DNA from: Dictyobacter formicarum
GTDB taxonomy: Bacteria; Chloroflexota; Ktedonobacteria; Ktedonobacterales; Ktedonobacteraceae
DNA: 64,000 nucleotides
Direction of reading: 5' to 3'
Assembly: GCF_016587435.1 (NCBI RefSeq)
Contig: NZ_BNJJ01000003.1
Location: forward strand, 310,001-374,000
The position numbers and the translations under genes are program-made. The notes beneath the pieces are model-generated. The model saw nothing but the letters and a program-made list of their open reading frames with translations, did no database searches and was not told the DNA's origin. This document shows, piece by piece, positions 37,296 to 46,637 of this stretch (positions within the stretch are counted from its first letter, which is position 1; every line of letters begins with the position of its first letter).

Positions 37296-37316
37296 GGAAC
37301 TAGTCTGGAGGATATT

Positions 37317-40300
37317 GTGGCATCACCAACGACATCCAGAGGTGGCCAGTACATTAACTTTGGTCTGATATTTTTTTCGAGCAGTGAGACTCCATTTCAC
37401 GCCGACAAATATCGCCTGGTGATCGAGAGCACGAAGTTTGCTGACCAACATGCGTTTTCATCGGTCTGGATTCCCGAGCGCCATTTTACCAAGGATGGCT
37501 GGCTCTATCCGAATCCAGCAGTTCTGCATGCGGCTCTGGCGCGCGAGACGCGCCAGATTCGGTTGCATGCGGGTAGCGTAGTTCTGCCCTTGCATAATCC
37601 TATTCGGGTGGCGGAAGAATGGGCCGTGGTCGATAATTTGTCGGGCGGACGGGTCGGCATCGCCTTTGCTTCTGGCTGGCATCCCACTGATTTCTCGCTG
37701 GCCCCGGATAACTATCAGCAACGTCAGGAGGTCATGTATCGCGGTATTGAAACCGTCAAACAGCTCTGGCGTGGCGAAAAAATTCAGGTTAAAGGGGGTG
37801 ATGGCAAACTTACGGAGATTCAAACCTACCCCACCCCCATTCAGCGCGAGCTACCTTACTGGGTTACGGCGGCGGGCAATCCTAACACCTTCGCGAAGGC
37901 GGGTGAGATCGGGGCCAATTTGCTGACGCATATGTACAATCAAAATGTCCCGGAACTGGCGGAAAAAATACGCATCTATCGCAATGCGCGCGCAGAACAT
38001 GGCTATGATCCAGCTACCGGCCAGGTTTCGGTGATGCTGCATACTTTCATCGGTAAAGATGAAGCTACTGTGCGCGAGCAGATTCAGGGGCCGTTCAGCG
38101 AGTATCTTAAATCCGCTTCATACCTGGTCAATGCGATCGCCTACAGCCGTGGTCAGCAGGTCGATTTAAATACACTCTCGGAGCAAGATCTCCACGATTA
38201 TCTGCTCTTCGTGACCGATCGTTTGATTAGCACTCAACGCGTCCTCTTTGGCACACCGGAACAATGCGTCGATCTGATTGTTCAGCTTAAAGAGGCGGGC
38301 GTCAGTGAGATCGCTTGCCAGGTGGATTTTGGTGTAGACGCTGATCTGGTAATGGAGAACATGCCCTATCTACAGCAGTTAAAAGAACTGGCTAATACTC
38401 GCCTCCAGTCGCGTGCTCCTGCGACGCTGAAGACCGTTACAGCAGTAGCGGAACAGCACCATGCCAATGGACACACGTCAGAAAAGGCGCCGCTAGTAGC
38501 ACAAAAAAATACAGAGCCAGCTCAGGTTGATCTTTCGCTGGGAGCGATTCGTCAACGTTGTCGCCAGCAGGTGGATACGGCCGATTTCTATCAGCATCTC
38601 CAACAGCATGGCGTTGAGCTGGCAGAGAATTTTCAAGGTATTAATCGTCTCTGGAAGCGGGATGGCGAAGCATTGGGACAAATCAAGCTATCGGCGGAAC
38701 TGGTGCAGGAAGCAGACAGGTATGTGATCCATCCGACGTTGTTGGATGCGGCCCTACAGGTCCTGATCGCGACTCTGCCACAGGAACTCCTTGAGAGCGC
38801 GACAGATCTCTATCTACCAACTGGCATCCGTAGCTTCCAGCTGCATCAACCATTACACACGTCTGTCTGGAGCCACGCGCAGTTGACGACTGAGGCCACC
38901 CCTGCCACCGATGTCATTGAAGGTACGGTCCGTATCCTTGATGATCAGGGGAGATTGCTGGCCGAGGCTAGCGGACTGCAACTACAGCATACGGCGCTTG
39001 CCGTACCCGAGGCTGGAGCATCTGTCCACGCGACCACAGAAACAAAGGCGCTACAGGATTGGCTGTATGAACTACAATGGGAGCCTGCCTCGCTTACACC
39101 TTCGACTGATACCGCTTTGTCGGGACGCTGGCTGGTCTTTACCGATAAGAGCAGTGTCGGACAAAAACTGATTGAACAATTGGAACAGCAAGGTGCCAGT
39201 TGTATCCGTGTGGTGGCAGGCAACCGTTATCGCATTCTTTCTGCGGGACACTATCAGATCGATCCAACCCACAGCGATGATACACGACGCATCATACAAG
39301 AAGCACTGCACAATCAAGCGCTCACCGGCGTGATTCATCTATGGAGTCTGGATACGACTCCCGTCGCGGCTACCAGCGTGGCGTCATTGGAAGAGGATCA
39401 ACAGATCAACACCGGCCATGCCCTGCAGCTTATCCAGGCTCTGGCAGAACATGATGGAGTTCAACCGCCCCAGTTGTGGTTCGTTACGCGAGGAGCTCAG
39501 GCGGTCAGCGCCGAGCAGACACAGCTAGAAATTAGCCAGGCCCCGCTATGGGGCTTGGGCAAAACCTGTGCCATGGAACACTCTGAACTCTGGGGTGGCC
39601 TGGTTGATCTCGATCCTGAGGAGACTGCCCGTACGGCAGCCACACAGATTCTCAGGGCTCTGCGCAATTACAAGGTTGAAGATCAGATCGCGTTCCGCGC
39701 CGGTCAGGGCTATGTGGCACGCATGGTGCGTAGCCAGGCCAGCGCATCTCAACCCCTGGCCCTCCACAAAGATGGGAGTTATTTGATCACGGGTGGCCTA
39801 TGGGGATTGGGCCTGGAAGTGGCACGGCGCTTTGCGGAACAGGGGGCCGGACACCTGGTTCTGCTGGGACGCAGTGCGCTACCAGCACGCGAGACCTGGC
39901 ATAAGCTTCCAGCGGATAGTCGCCAGGCTTACCAGGTGGCTGGTATACGTGAACTGGAGCGTCTGGGCGCTCAGGTCCATTATGCATCCGTTGATGTGAC
40001 CGATGATACACAGTTGACCAATTTTTTGACCACCTATTCGCAGCAGGGCCATCCCGCTTTAAAAGGAGTTATCCATGCTGCCTCAGTCTGGCAGGATGCC
40101 CAGGGGCAATCGCTGGTACGCCCGCTGGTCCAGCTGACGCAGGATGCCCTGACAGCGGTCTTCCGCCCCAAGGTGATTGGCAGCTGGCTGCTCTATAGCC
40201 TGCTGAAACATCAGCCGTTAGATTTCTTCGTTTCCTTCTCATCAGGCGCTTCGCTCTTTGGTTCGGCTGCCCAGGGTAACTACGCAGCCGCAGGTGAGTT

Positions 40301-41231
40301 TCTGGATATGCTGGCCCATTACCAGCGTGCTCACCATCAACCAGCTCTGAGTATCGATTGGGGCGCAGTTTCGGAGATTGGCTTTGGCGCGACCAGCGAG
40401 GGGCTACGGGTGCATGAGTACTGGGAATCACGCGGCATTCAGCGTATCACGCCGCAACAGGTATTAGAGGCCCTTGAACTGCTTATACCACAAAATCGTG
40501 CCCGTGTGGGCGTGCTTAAGCTGGATTGGCAGTTGCTGGCACAATATTATACCCAGATTGCCGATCTACCCCTGGTGCGCCACCTGATCGACGCACCATC
40601 CAGCCAGGAGCAGAACGCCAGTGCTACTACGAACGGCGCGATTCTGGATACCATTCGTACGGCTCCCAGTGAGCAGTGGCAAGCCATACTCGAAAACTAT
40701 CTGCGTACACAGGTCGCCAGCGTGCTACGCCTACCACCCGAGCGGCTGGATAGCGAGCAACCACTGACTACCCTTGGCCTGGATTCCCTGATGGCGATTG
40801 AACTTAAAAATCGTATGGAGGGTGAACTAGCCATCCGTATTCCTATCGTGACCTTTTTACAGGGTCCCAGCATTGCACAATTCGCCTACCAGGTGCGTCA
40901 GCAACTGGCGGAGACAATCGTTGTTTCCCCGGCAGTCAGCGACAGTGCGCCAACCTCGACTGAAACTCACACGAACGAGGTTGAATCAGCACGAGAAGCT
41001 GAACGCTTGCTGGCTCAGTTGGATCAACTCTCAGATCAAGATGTCGATGCCCTCCTCGTGCAAATGATGCCCGAGGAACAGGAACAGGAACCCAATGGAC
41101 ATGCCGAGGAACGCCCGGACCTCAACGCCCAGGATGCGGCAGCATTGTTGGCACAAATCGACCAACTCTCTGATGAGCAGGTAGATTCATTGCTCAATGA
41201 AATCGCACAGAAAGAGGACTTAAATCGATGA
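37317..41231 (+). CDS. LLM monooxygenase-(half DH)-KR-ACP polyketide synthase with repeated docking tail
   Basis: 1304 residues. Residues 10-360 form a luciferase-like FMN monooxygenase of the kind embedded in natural-product synthases (INFGLIFFSSS, VWIPERHF, SGGRVGIAFASGWHPTDF). Residues 404-560 are the C-terminal half of a dehydratase (IRQRC, FQGINRLWKRDGEALGQI, HPTLLDAALQ with the catalytic Asp). The ketoreductase spans 600-1060 with TGGLWGLG, and Ser and Tyr in SFSSGASLFGSAAQGNYAAA. The ACP has GLDSLMAIELKN near 1153. Two copies of LLAQ-x-DQLSD-x-x-VD-x-LL near 1228 and 1275 form a docking tail. GGAGG precedes the GTG start by five bases. Its stop overlaps the NRPS start by four bases. 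Confidence 0.93.
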   Translation: MASPTTSRGGQYINFGLIFFSSSETPFHADKYRLVIESTKFADQHAFSSVWIPERHFTKDGWLYPNPAVLHAALARETRQIRLHAGSVVLPLHNPIRVAEEWAVVDNLSGGRVGIAFASGWHPTDFSLAPDNYQQRQEVMYRGIETVKQLWRGEKIQVKGGDGKLTEIQTYPTPIQRELPYWVTAAGNPNTFAKAGEIGANLLTHMYNQNVPELAEKIRIYRNARAEHGYDPATGQVSVMLHTFIGKDEATVREQIQGPFSEYLKSASYLVNAIAYSRGQQVDLNTLSEQDLHDYLLFVTDRLISTQRVLFGTPEQCVDLIVQLKEAGVSEIACQVDFGVDADLVMENMPYLQQLKELANTRLQSRAPATLKTVTAVAEQHHANGHTSEKAPLVAQKNTEPAQVDLSLGAIRQRCRQQVDTADFYQHLQQHGVELAENFQGINRLWKRDGEALGQIKLSAELVQEADRYVIHPTLLDAALQVLIATLPQELLESATDLYLPTGIRSFQLHQPLHTSVWSHAQLTTEATPATDVIEGTVRILDDQGRLLAEASGLQLQHTALAVPEAGASVHATTETKALQDWLYELQWEPASLTPSTDTALSGRWLVFTDKSSVGQKLIEQLEQQGASCIRVVAGNRYRILSAGHYQIDPTHSDDTRRIIQEALHNQALTGVIHLWSLDTTPVAATSVASLEEDQQINTGHALQLIQALAEHDGVQPPQLWFVTRGAQAVSAEQTQLEISQAPLWGLGKTCAMEHSELWGGLVDLDPEETARTAATQILRALRNYKVEDQIAFRAGQGYVARMVRSQASASQPLALHKDGSYLITGGLWGLGLEVARRFAEQGAGHLVLLGRSALPARETWHKLPADSRQAYQVAGIRELERLGAQVHYASVDVTDDTQLTNFLTTYSQQGHPALKGVIHAASVWQDAQGQSLVRPLVQLTQDALTAVFRPKVIGSWLLYSLLKHQPLDFFVSFSSGASLFGSAAQGNYAAAGEFLDMLAHYQRAHHQPALSIDWGAVSEIGFGATSEGLRVHEYWESRGIQRITPQQVLEALELLIPQNRARVGVLKLDWQLLAQYYTQIADLPLVRHLIDAPSSQEQNASATTNGAILDTIRTAPSEQWQAILENYLRTQVASVLRLPPERLDSEQPLTTLGLDSLMAIELKNRMEGELAIRIPIVTFLQGPSIAQFAYQVRQQLAETIVVSPAVSDSAPTSTETHTNEVESAREAERLLAQLDQLSDQDVDALLVQMMPEEQEQEPNGHAEERPDLNAQDAAALLAQIDQLSDEQVDSLLNEIAQKEDLNR

Positions 41232-44200
41232 GCGATTCCTCAAAAAATCTTTCCAACTTATCGGCGGAGGCTAAACGCGCGCTGCTGGCTCGTTTATTGC
41301 GCGAGAAGGCCAGAAGCCAGGAATCCTGGGTACCTATCTCGCATAATCAGAAAGCACTCTGGTTTCTCTCGCGCCTGGCTCCCAATAGTGCCGCCTACAA
41401 TTTATTGTATGCGGCACGTATCAGTTCAAGCTTACATATTCAGGCGCTGCAAAATGCTTTGCGCACCCTGGCCCAACGCTATCCCATTCTGACAGCCACC
41501 TATGCGCTGCACGATGGCGAGCCAGCCCAGCAGGTTGTCGCCAGCCGCACACTGCCCTTCGAGCAGGTTGCGGCCGCACACTTGAGCCTGGAAGAGATCA
41601 GGCAGCAACTGCACACGGAAAGTAATCAGCCAATCGATCTGATAACTGGACCAGTGCTGCGCGTCAAGCTTTATCAGCGCTCAGCGACGGACTATGTGCT
41701 GGCCTTGATTGCTCATCACATTGCCGTCGATTTTTGGGCGCTGGATCTCTTTGTTGATGAACTCTTTCTTCTCTACGCCGCGGAACAGGCTGGACTCCCT
41801 GCGCCGCTTGGCGCAACGGGACCACAACATGCGGAATATGTGCAGTGGCAGCAGGCCATGCTTAAAAGTCCTGAGGGCGAGGGACACTGGAACTACTGGC
41901 AACAAAACCTGCAGGGCGATTTGCCCGTTTTGAATTTGCCGCTGGACCATGCTCGTCCACCGGTCCAGACCTATCAGGGCGCCTCGCACAGTTTTTCGCT
42001 GCCCTCAACATTGACCAGTAGCCTGCGCTCACTGGCCAGTGCCGAAAAAGTGACCCTTTTTACCTTGATGCTCACCGCCTTCCAGGCTCTGCTCTATCGT
42101 TATACCAATCAAAAAGATATTATCATTGGCACACCGGCCCTGGGTCGCACCAGATCTGAGTGGGAACGAGTGGTGGATTATCTGGCCAATCCAATTCTGG
42201 TACGCGCCAACCTGGCTGATAATCCCACTTTTAAAGAGTTATTGGGTCAGACACGCCAGGGTGTGTTGAATGGGCTGGAGCATCAGGACTTTCCATTTCC
42301 ACTGCTGGTCGAGCGCTTGCAACCCAAACGCGATCCCAGCTATTCACCGCTCTATCAGACGCTATTTATCTGGGATCGGCCTCGCACACGTAGTCCGCAG
42401 GATCTCGAACGACTGGGACAGGGGGCGCTGGCTCGGCAAGTGGAGCAAACGGGACTCTCGTTTGAGCCTTTCGCCTATGGACAGCAGGGCGCGCCTTTTG
42501 ATCTGACCCTGACCATCTTTGAAATCGATGGCTCCCTGAGCGCTGATTTCCGCTATAATACCGATCTCTTTGAGCCGGCAACGATCGCTCGCATGGAACA
42601 GCACTTCCAGACTCTGCTGACCGGTATCGTCGAGCATCCCGAGCAAACGTTGCTGCAATTGCCGCTGCTGACGGCCTCTGAACGCCAACAGATGCTGGTC
42701 GACTGGAATGCGACCGAGCAACCCTATCCAGATCAGGCTACGCTACAACAACTGATTGAGGCACAGGTAGAACGCACACCTGATGCGGTCGCATTGATCT
42801 TTGAGGGCCAGAGCAAAACCTATCGTGAGCTCAATTATGCCGCCAATCACCTGGCCTATCGTTTGCAAAAGCTTGGCGTGGCGCCCGATGTGCTGGTCGG
42901 CGTAAGCATGGAGCGCTCCATTGAGATGGTAGTAGCGTTACTGGCGATCCTTAAGGCCGGTGGTGCCTATGTGCCCATGGACCCCAGCTATCCCGCTGAG
43001 CGGCTGACGTATATGCTTGAAGATGCACAGGTGCCCGTGCTCCTGACACAGACCCATCTTAAAGAGCGCCTGCCAGCCACACAGGCCCAGCTGATCTGCC
43101 TGGATGCCGATTGGAATAGTGCCCAGACGGAAGCAGTGCCGAATCCGACCAGCCAGTGTGGCGCGGCAAACCTGGCCTATATGATCTATACCTCTGGCTC
43201 GACTGGCAAACCCAAAGGGGTGATGAATACGCATCAGGGCATTTGCAATCGCTTGCACTGGATGCAACAAACGTATCAGCTCACAACCCGGGACCGCGTG
43301 CTGCAAAAGACGCCGTTTAGCTTTGATGTTTCGGTCTGGGAGTTTTTCTGGCCCTTGCTCACGGGCGCCGGACTGGTTATTGCGCGCCCTGGTGGCCACC
43401 AGGATCCTGCTTACCTGGCCCGATTGATCGGCGAGCAACATGTCACGACATTGCATTTTGTGCCTTCAATGCTCCAGGCCTTTTTATCCGAACCAGATCT
43501 GAGCAGTTGCCAGCGACTACGCCACGTTATCTGTAGCGGCGAAGCACTGGCCCCTGAGTTGCAAGAGCGTTTCTTCAGCCGGTTCCCTGCCAATGTCAGG
43601 CTGCATAACCTGTATGGTCCGACCGAGGCGGCCATCGATGTAACCAGCTGGGAATGCCGACGCGACGAGAAAGTCAGTAGCGTACCGATTGGCCATCCAA
43701 TCGCCAATACACAATTGTATATCTTGAATCCGGCCTTGCAGCCGGTCCCCATCAATCTACCTGGCGAATTGTATATCGGTGGCGTAGGACTGGCCCGTGG
43801 CTACCATCAGCGTCCCGAGCTTACCGCCGAAAAATTTATTCGAGACCCGTTTAGCACCAGGGATGGGGCCCGGCTCTTTAAAACCGGTGACCTGGCTCGC
43901 TATCGCGCGGATGGCGCGATTGAGTTTCTGGGCCGCATCGATTACCAGGTCAAGATTCGCGGCTTCCGCATTGAATTGGGAGAGATCGAAGCGACCCTCA
44001 ATCTACATACCGCCATTGCAGAATCAGTCGTGATCGCCCGCGAAGATACAACAGGCCATAAACGCCTGGTCGCTTACCTGGTGCCAGAACAAACAGACAA
44101 GCAACCCTCGATTGAGGAGTTGCGCAGCTTTTTAAAAGAGCAGCTACCCGATTATATGGTACCGGCCGCGTTCGTCTTTATGGATGCGCTACCACTATCC

Positions 44201-46618
44201 CCTAATGGAAAAGTCAATCGTAACGCGCTGCCAGAGCCTGATACCGATCGTCCCGAGCTCCAGGTAACCTATGTAGCTCCGCGTACTCCTACCGAACAAC
44301 GTCTGGCTGAGATCTGGATACAGATCCTGGGTATTACCCGCGTCGGCATCCATGACAATTACTTCGATCTGGGAGGAGCGTCGATTCAGAGTCTGGAGAT
44401 TGTGGCTAAAGCCAATGCGGCAGGGCTACCACTGGCTCTGGAGATGCTCTTTGAATTCCAGACGGTCGCTGAACTGGCCACCGCCATTGATGCCAGACAG
44501 GCGACTCCAGCCGATCCGGATGGATCAGCAGGTAGCATGTCACAAACGCCGGTCGCCACAGTTGAGCGGGCCGCAGCGCCAGCCACCAATCAACCTGCGC
44601 TATTGGATCTGGGCAACACGCTGATCGAGAGTCTGGGCACCTACCTTCCTCCTAAAGTGGTTACCAGTGAGGAGATTCTGGAGGGCTGTGCCCGTCCGAT
44701 TCGCTTTCCGCTGGCCAAACTTACCGGCATCAAGTCGCGGCGCATGGCTGGCGAAACTGAGTTCTCACTAGAGATCGCTATTCAGGCTGTGGCCGATTGT
44801 CTGGCCAATTCTAAGTATCAGCCCGGCGATATCGATATGATTGTCTGTGGCAACATTTCACGCTGCAATGCGCCACTCCAATTTACCTTTGAGCCCGGTA
44901 CCGCCATCCAGATCAAGCAGCATTTCGGTTTTACCAATGCCATTGTGCTGGATGTCTCCAATGCCTGTACTGGCCTCTTTACTGCAGCCTATGTGGTGGA
45001 TGCCTTCATTCGCACAGGCCTGATCCGGCGCGGCATAGCGGTCAGCGGCGAGTATATTAGCCATCTCTCGTTGACAGCCCAGAAAGAGATTGAAAGCTTC
45101 ATGGATTCGCGCCTGGCCTGTCTGACGGTCGGCGATGGTGGAGCGGCCTTGATTATGGAGCGCTCTCCCAATCAAAAGCTCGGCTTCCATGAGTTTGAAA
45201 TGTATACGCTGGGCCACTATAGCGAGGCATGCATTGGCAAAGCGACCGACCAGCCTCACGGCGGTGCCATCATGTATACAGATGCGGTTACCGTCTCGGC
45301 CGTCAATCTGAAGCAGGCAGTTTCACATGCCGGTATGATTATGGAGCGCACCCAATGGCCCAAAGAGGCCTTCCAGCATATCATTGTGCATCAGACCTCT
45401 AATACCACTATCAATGATGTTCCGCGCGAGATCAACAAGTATTTTGGTGAAGAGTTCTGTAAGCAGGAGAGTGTGATTAATAATATCGCTGAGCGCGGCA
45501 ATACAGCTACCACTACCCATATGATCGCGCTCATGGATAGTATCCGTTCTAACCGCATTCAGCCAGGCGATAACGCCATTTTCGGTATCACAGGTTCCGG
45601 TGCCACCATCGGCACAGCCATCTATACCTTCGACGATCTGCCCGAGCGTATTCGCCAGCGCGAAGCGGGCACCTATACACCTACCAAGGTTGCACCTGGC
45701 GAGGCTTTTGTGTCCCGTCTGCCCGCGAACAGACGTGTTCAGATTGCCCGCATTGGAACAATTCCGTCCACGGCACAGATAGAGAAGAAGACACTGGAAT
45801 TGATTCAGGCCGCCGCGGAGCGCTGCCTGGCAGATATCTCCTACGATAGAAGCGAGATTGATCTACTGATTTATTCGGGTGTCTATCGAGATGATTTCTT
45901 GTGCGAGCCAGCTGTCGCCGCCCTGGTTGAAGGAAGGCTGGGCATTAATGCCGATATCGAGACGCAACAGGACAAAAAGACCTTCGCGCTAGATATCTTA
46001 AACGGTGGTCTGGGTACGTTGAATGCCTGCCATGCATCCATTGGCCTCATTCAAGCCCAGAGAGCCCATAAAGCCCTGATCGTCGCATCTGAAATAGAAA
46101 ATAACCGTGAAAGCTATCCAACTGAACTGGCTGACATCGAAGAGACGGGCTCCGCCCTCTTGCTTGAAGCCAGCCCTGATGGCACGACTGGCTTTGGTCA
46201 TTTTGTCTTCAAGTCCTTCGCAGAGTATCAGGGGGCTTTAAAGGCGCACTCGCTGGTACGCGATGGTAAGACGATCATGCACTTTGAGCGCGATCCACAG
46301 CTGCAGCATTACTATCTGCGCTGCGTGCGAGAGACGGTAAACGAGCTACTCCAGCAAGAGCAGCTGTCGCTCGCACAGATTCGGGTCATTCTGCCGCCTC
46401 AAATATCAGCTGACTTCTGCAGCCAATTGGGCCAGACCCTTGAGGTTGAGCCGCAAAAAGTGGTCGCGGTCCCAGCTCAGCATGATCTCTTTACATCGTC
46501 GCTGGCCTACACCTTACAGCAGGTCAATGATCAGCACCTGGTCTCGCGAGGCAACATTGGCTTAATCATCCAGGTTGGCTCCGGCCTCCAGGTTGGTTGC
46601 GCCACCTACTACTTCTAG
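41228..46618 (+). CDS. NRPS C-A(Ser)-PCP fused to an active KASIII and a degenerate KASIII
   Basis: 1796 residues. A short N-terminal docking segment (LSAEAKRALLARLLREKA) precedes a condensation domain (HHIAVD near residue 163). The adenylation domain (531-1020) has the specificity residues D-V-W-H-I-S-L-I-D-K, which by the published code predict serine. The PCP has DNYFDLGGASIQSLE near 1043. From 1122 a KASIII-like domain shows intact Cys (SNACTG, 1245), His (VHQTSN, 1386) and Asn (ERGNTATTT, 1422). A second KASIII-like fold from about 1500 has lost all three: NGGLG, LPPQIS and LFTSS. No thioesterase or reductase domain follows. It is translationally coupled to the preceding synthase by an ATGA overlap. 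Confidence 0.93.
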   Translation: MSDSSKNLSNLSAEAKRALLARLLREKARSQESWVPISHNQKALWFLSRLAPNSAAYNLLYAARISSSLHIQALQNALRTLAQRYPILTATYALHDGEPAQQVVASRTLPFEQVAAAHLSLEEIRQQLHTESNQPIDLITGPVLRVKLYQRSATDYVLALIAHHIAVDFWALDLFVDELFLLYAAEQAGLPAPLGATGPQHAEYVQWQQAMLKSPEGEGHWNYWQQNLQGDLPVLNLPLDHARPPVQTYQGASHSFSLPSTLTSSLRSLASAEKVTLFTLMLTAFQALLYRYTNQKDIIIGTPALGRTRSEWERVVDYLANPILVRANLADNPTFKELLGQTRQGVLNGLEHQDFPFPLLVERLQPKRDPSYSPLYQTLFIWDRPRTRSPQDLERLGQGALARQVEQTGLSFEPFAYGQQGAPFDLTLTIFEIDGSLSADFRYNTDLFEPATIARMEQHFQTLLTGIVEHPEQTLLQLPLLTASERQQMLVDWNATEQPYPDQATLQQLIEAQVERTPDAVALIFEGQSKTYRELNYAANHLAYRLQKLGVAPDVLVGVSMERSIEMVVALLAILKAGGAYVPMDPSYPAERLTYMLEDAQVPVLLTQTHLKERLPATQAQLICLDADWNSAQTEAVPNPTSQCGAANLAYMIYTSGSTGKPKGVMNTHQGICNRLHWMQQTYQLTTRDRVLQKTPFSFDVSVWEFFWPLLTGAGLVIARPGGHQDPAYLARLIGEQHVTTLHFVPSMLQAFLSEPDLSSCQRLRHVICSGEALAPELQERFFSRFPANVRLHNLYGPTEAAIDVTSWECRRDEKVSSVPIGHPIANTQLYILNPALQPVPINLPGELYIGGVGLARGYHQRPELTAEKFIRDPFSTRDGARLFKTGDLARYRADGAIEFLGRIDYQVKIRGFRIELGEIEATLNLHTAIAESVVIAREDTTGHKRLVAYLVPEQTDKQPSIEELRSFLKEQLPDYMVPAAFVFMDALPLSPNGKVNRNALPEPDTDRPELQVTYVAPRTPTEQRLAEIWIQILGITRVGIHDNYFDLGGASIQSLEIVAKANAAGLPLALEMLFEFQTVAELATAIDARQATPADPDGSAGSMSQTPVATVERAAAPATNQPALLDLGNTLIESLGTYLPPKVVTSEEILEGCARPIRFPLAKLTGIKSRRMAGETEFSLEIAIQAVADCLANSKYQPGDIDMIVCGNISRCNAPLQFTFEPGTAIQIKQHFGFTNAIVLDVSNACTGLFTAAYVVDAFIRTGLIRRGIAVSGEYISHLSLTAQKEIESFMDSRLACLTVGDGGAALIMERSPNQKLGFHEFEMYTLGHYSEACIGKATDQPHGGAIMYTDAVTVSAVNLKQAVSHAGMIMERTQWPKEAFQHIIVHQTSNTTINDVPREINKYFGEEFCKQESVINNIAERGNTATTTHMIALMDSIRSNRIQPGDNAIFGITGSGATIGTAIYTFDDLPERIRQREAGTYTPTKVAPGEAFVSRLPANRRVQIARIGTIPSTAQIEKKTLELIQAAAERCLADISYDRSEIDLLIYSGVYRDDFLCEPAVAALVEGRLGINADIETQQDKKTFALDILNGGLGTLNACHASIGLIQAQRAHKALIVASEIENNRESYPTELADIEETGSALLLEASPDGTTGFGHFVFKSFAEYQGALKAHSLVRDGKTIMHFERDPQLQHYYLRCVRETVNELLQQEQLSLAQIRVILPPQISADFCSQLGQTLEVEPQKVVAVPAQHDLFTSSLAYTLQQVNDQHLVSRGNIGLIIQVGSGLQVGCATYYF

Positions 46619-46637
46619 TTCAAACAGGTATCAAAAT

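Noticed and set aside
37290..37320. PKS split interpreted as a simple frameshift or sequencing error
   Set aside because: The second protein has a good GGAGG before its GTG start and opens with a whole extra LLM domain rather than a direct continuation of the dehydratase. Resequencing is still listed as a check.
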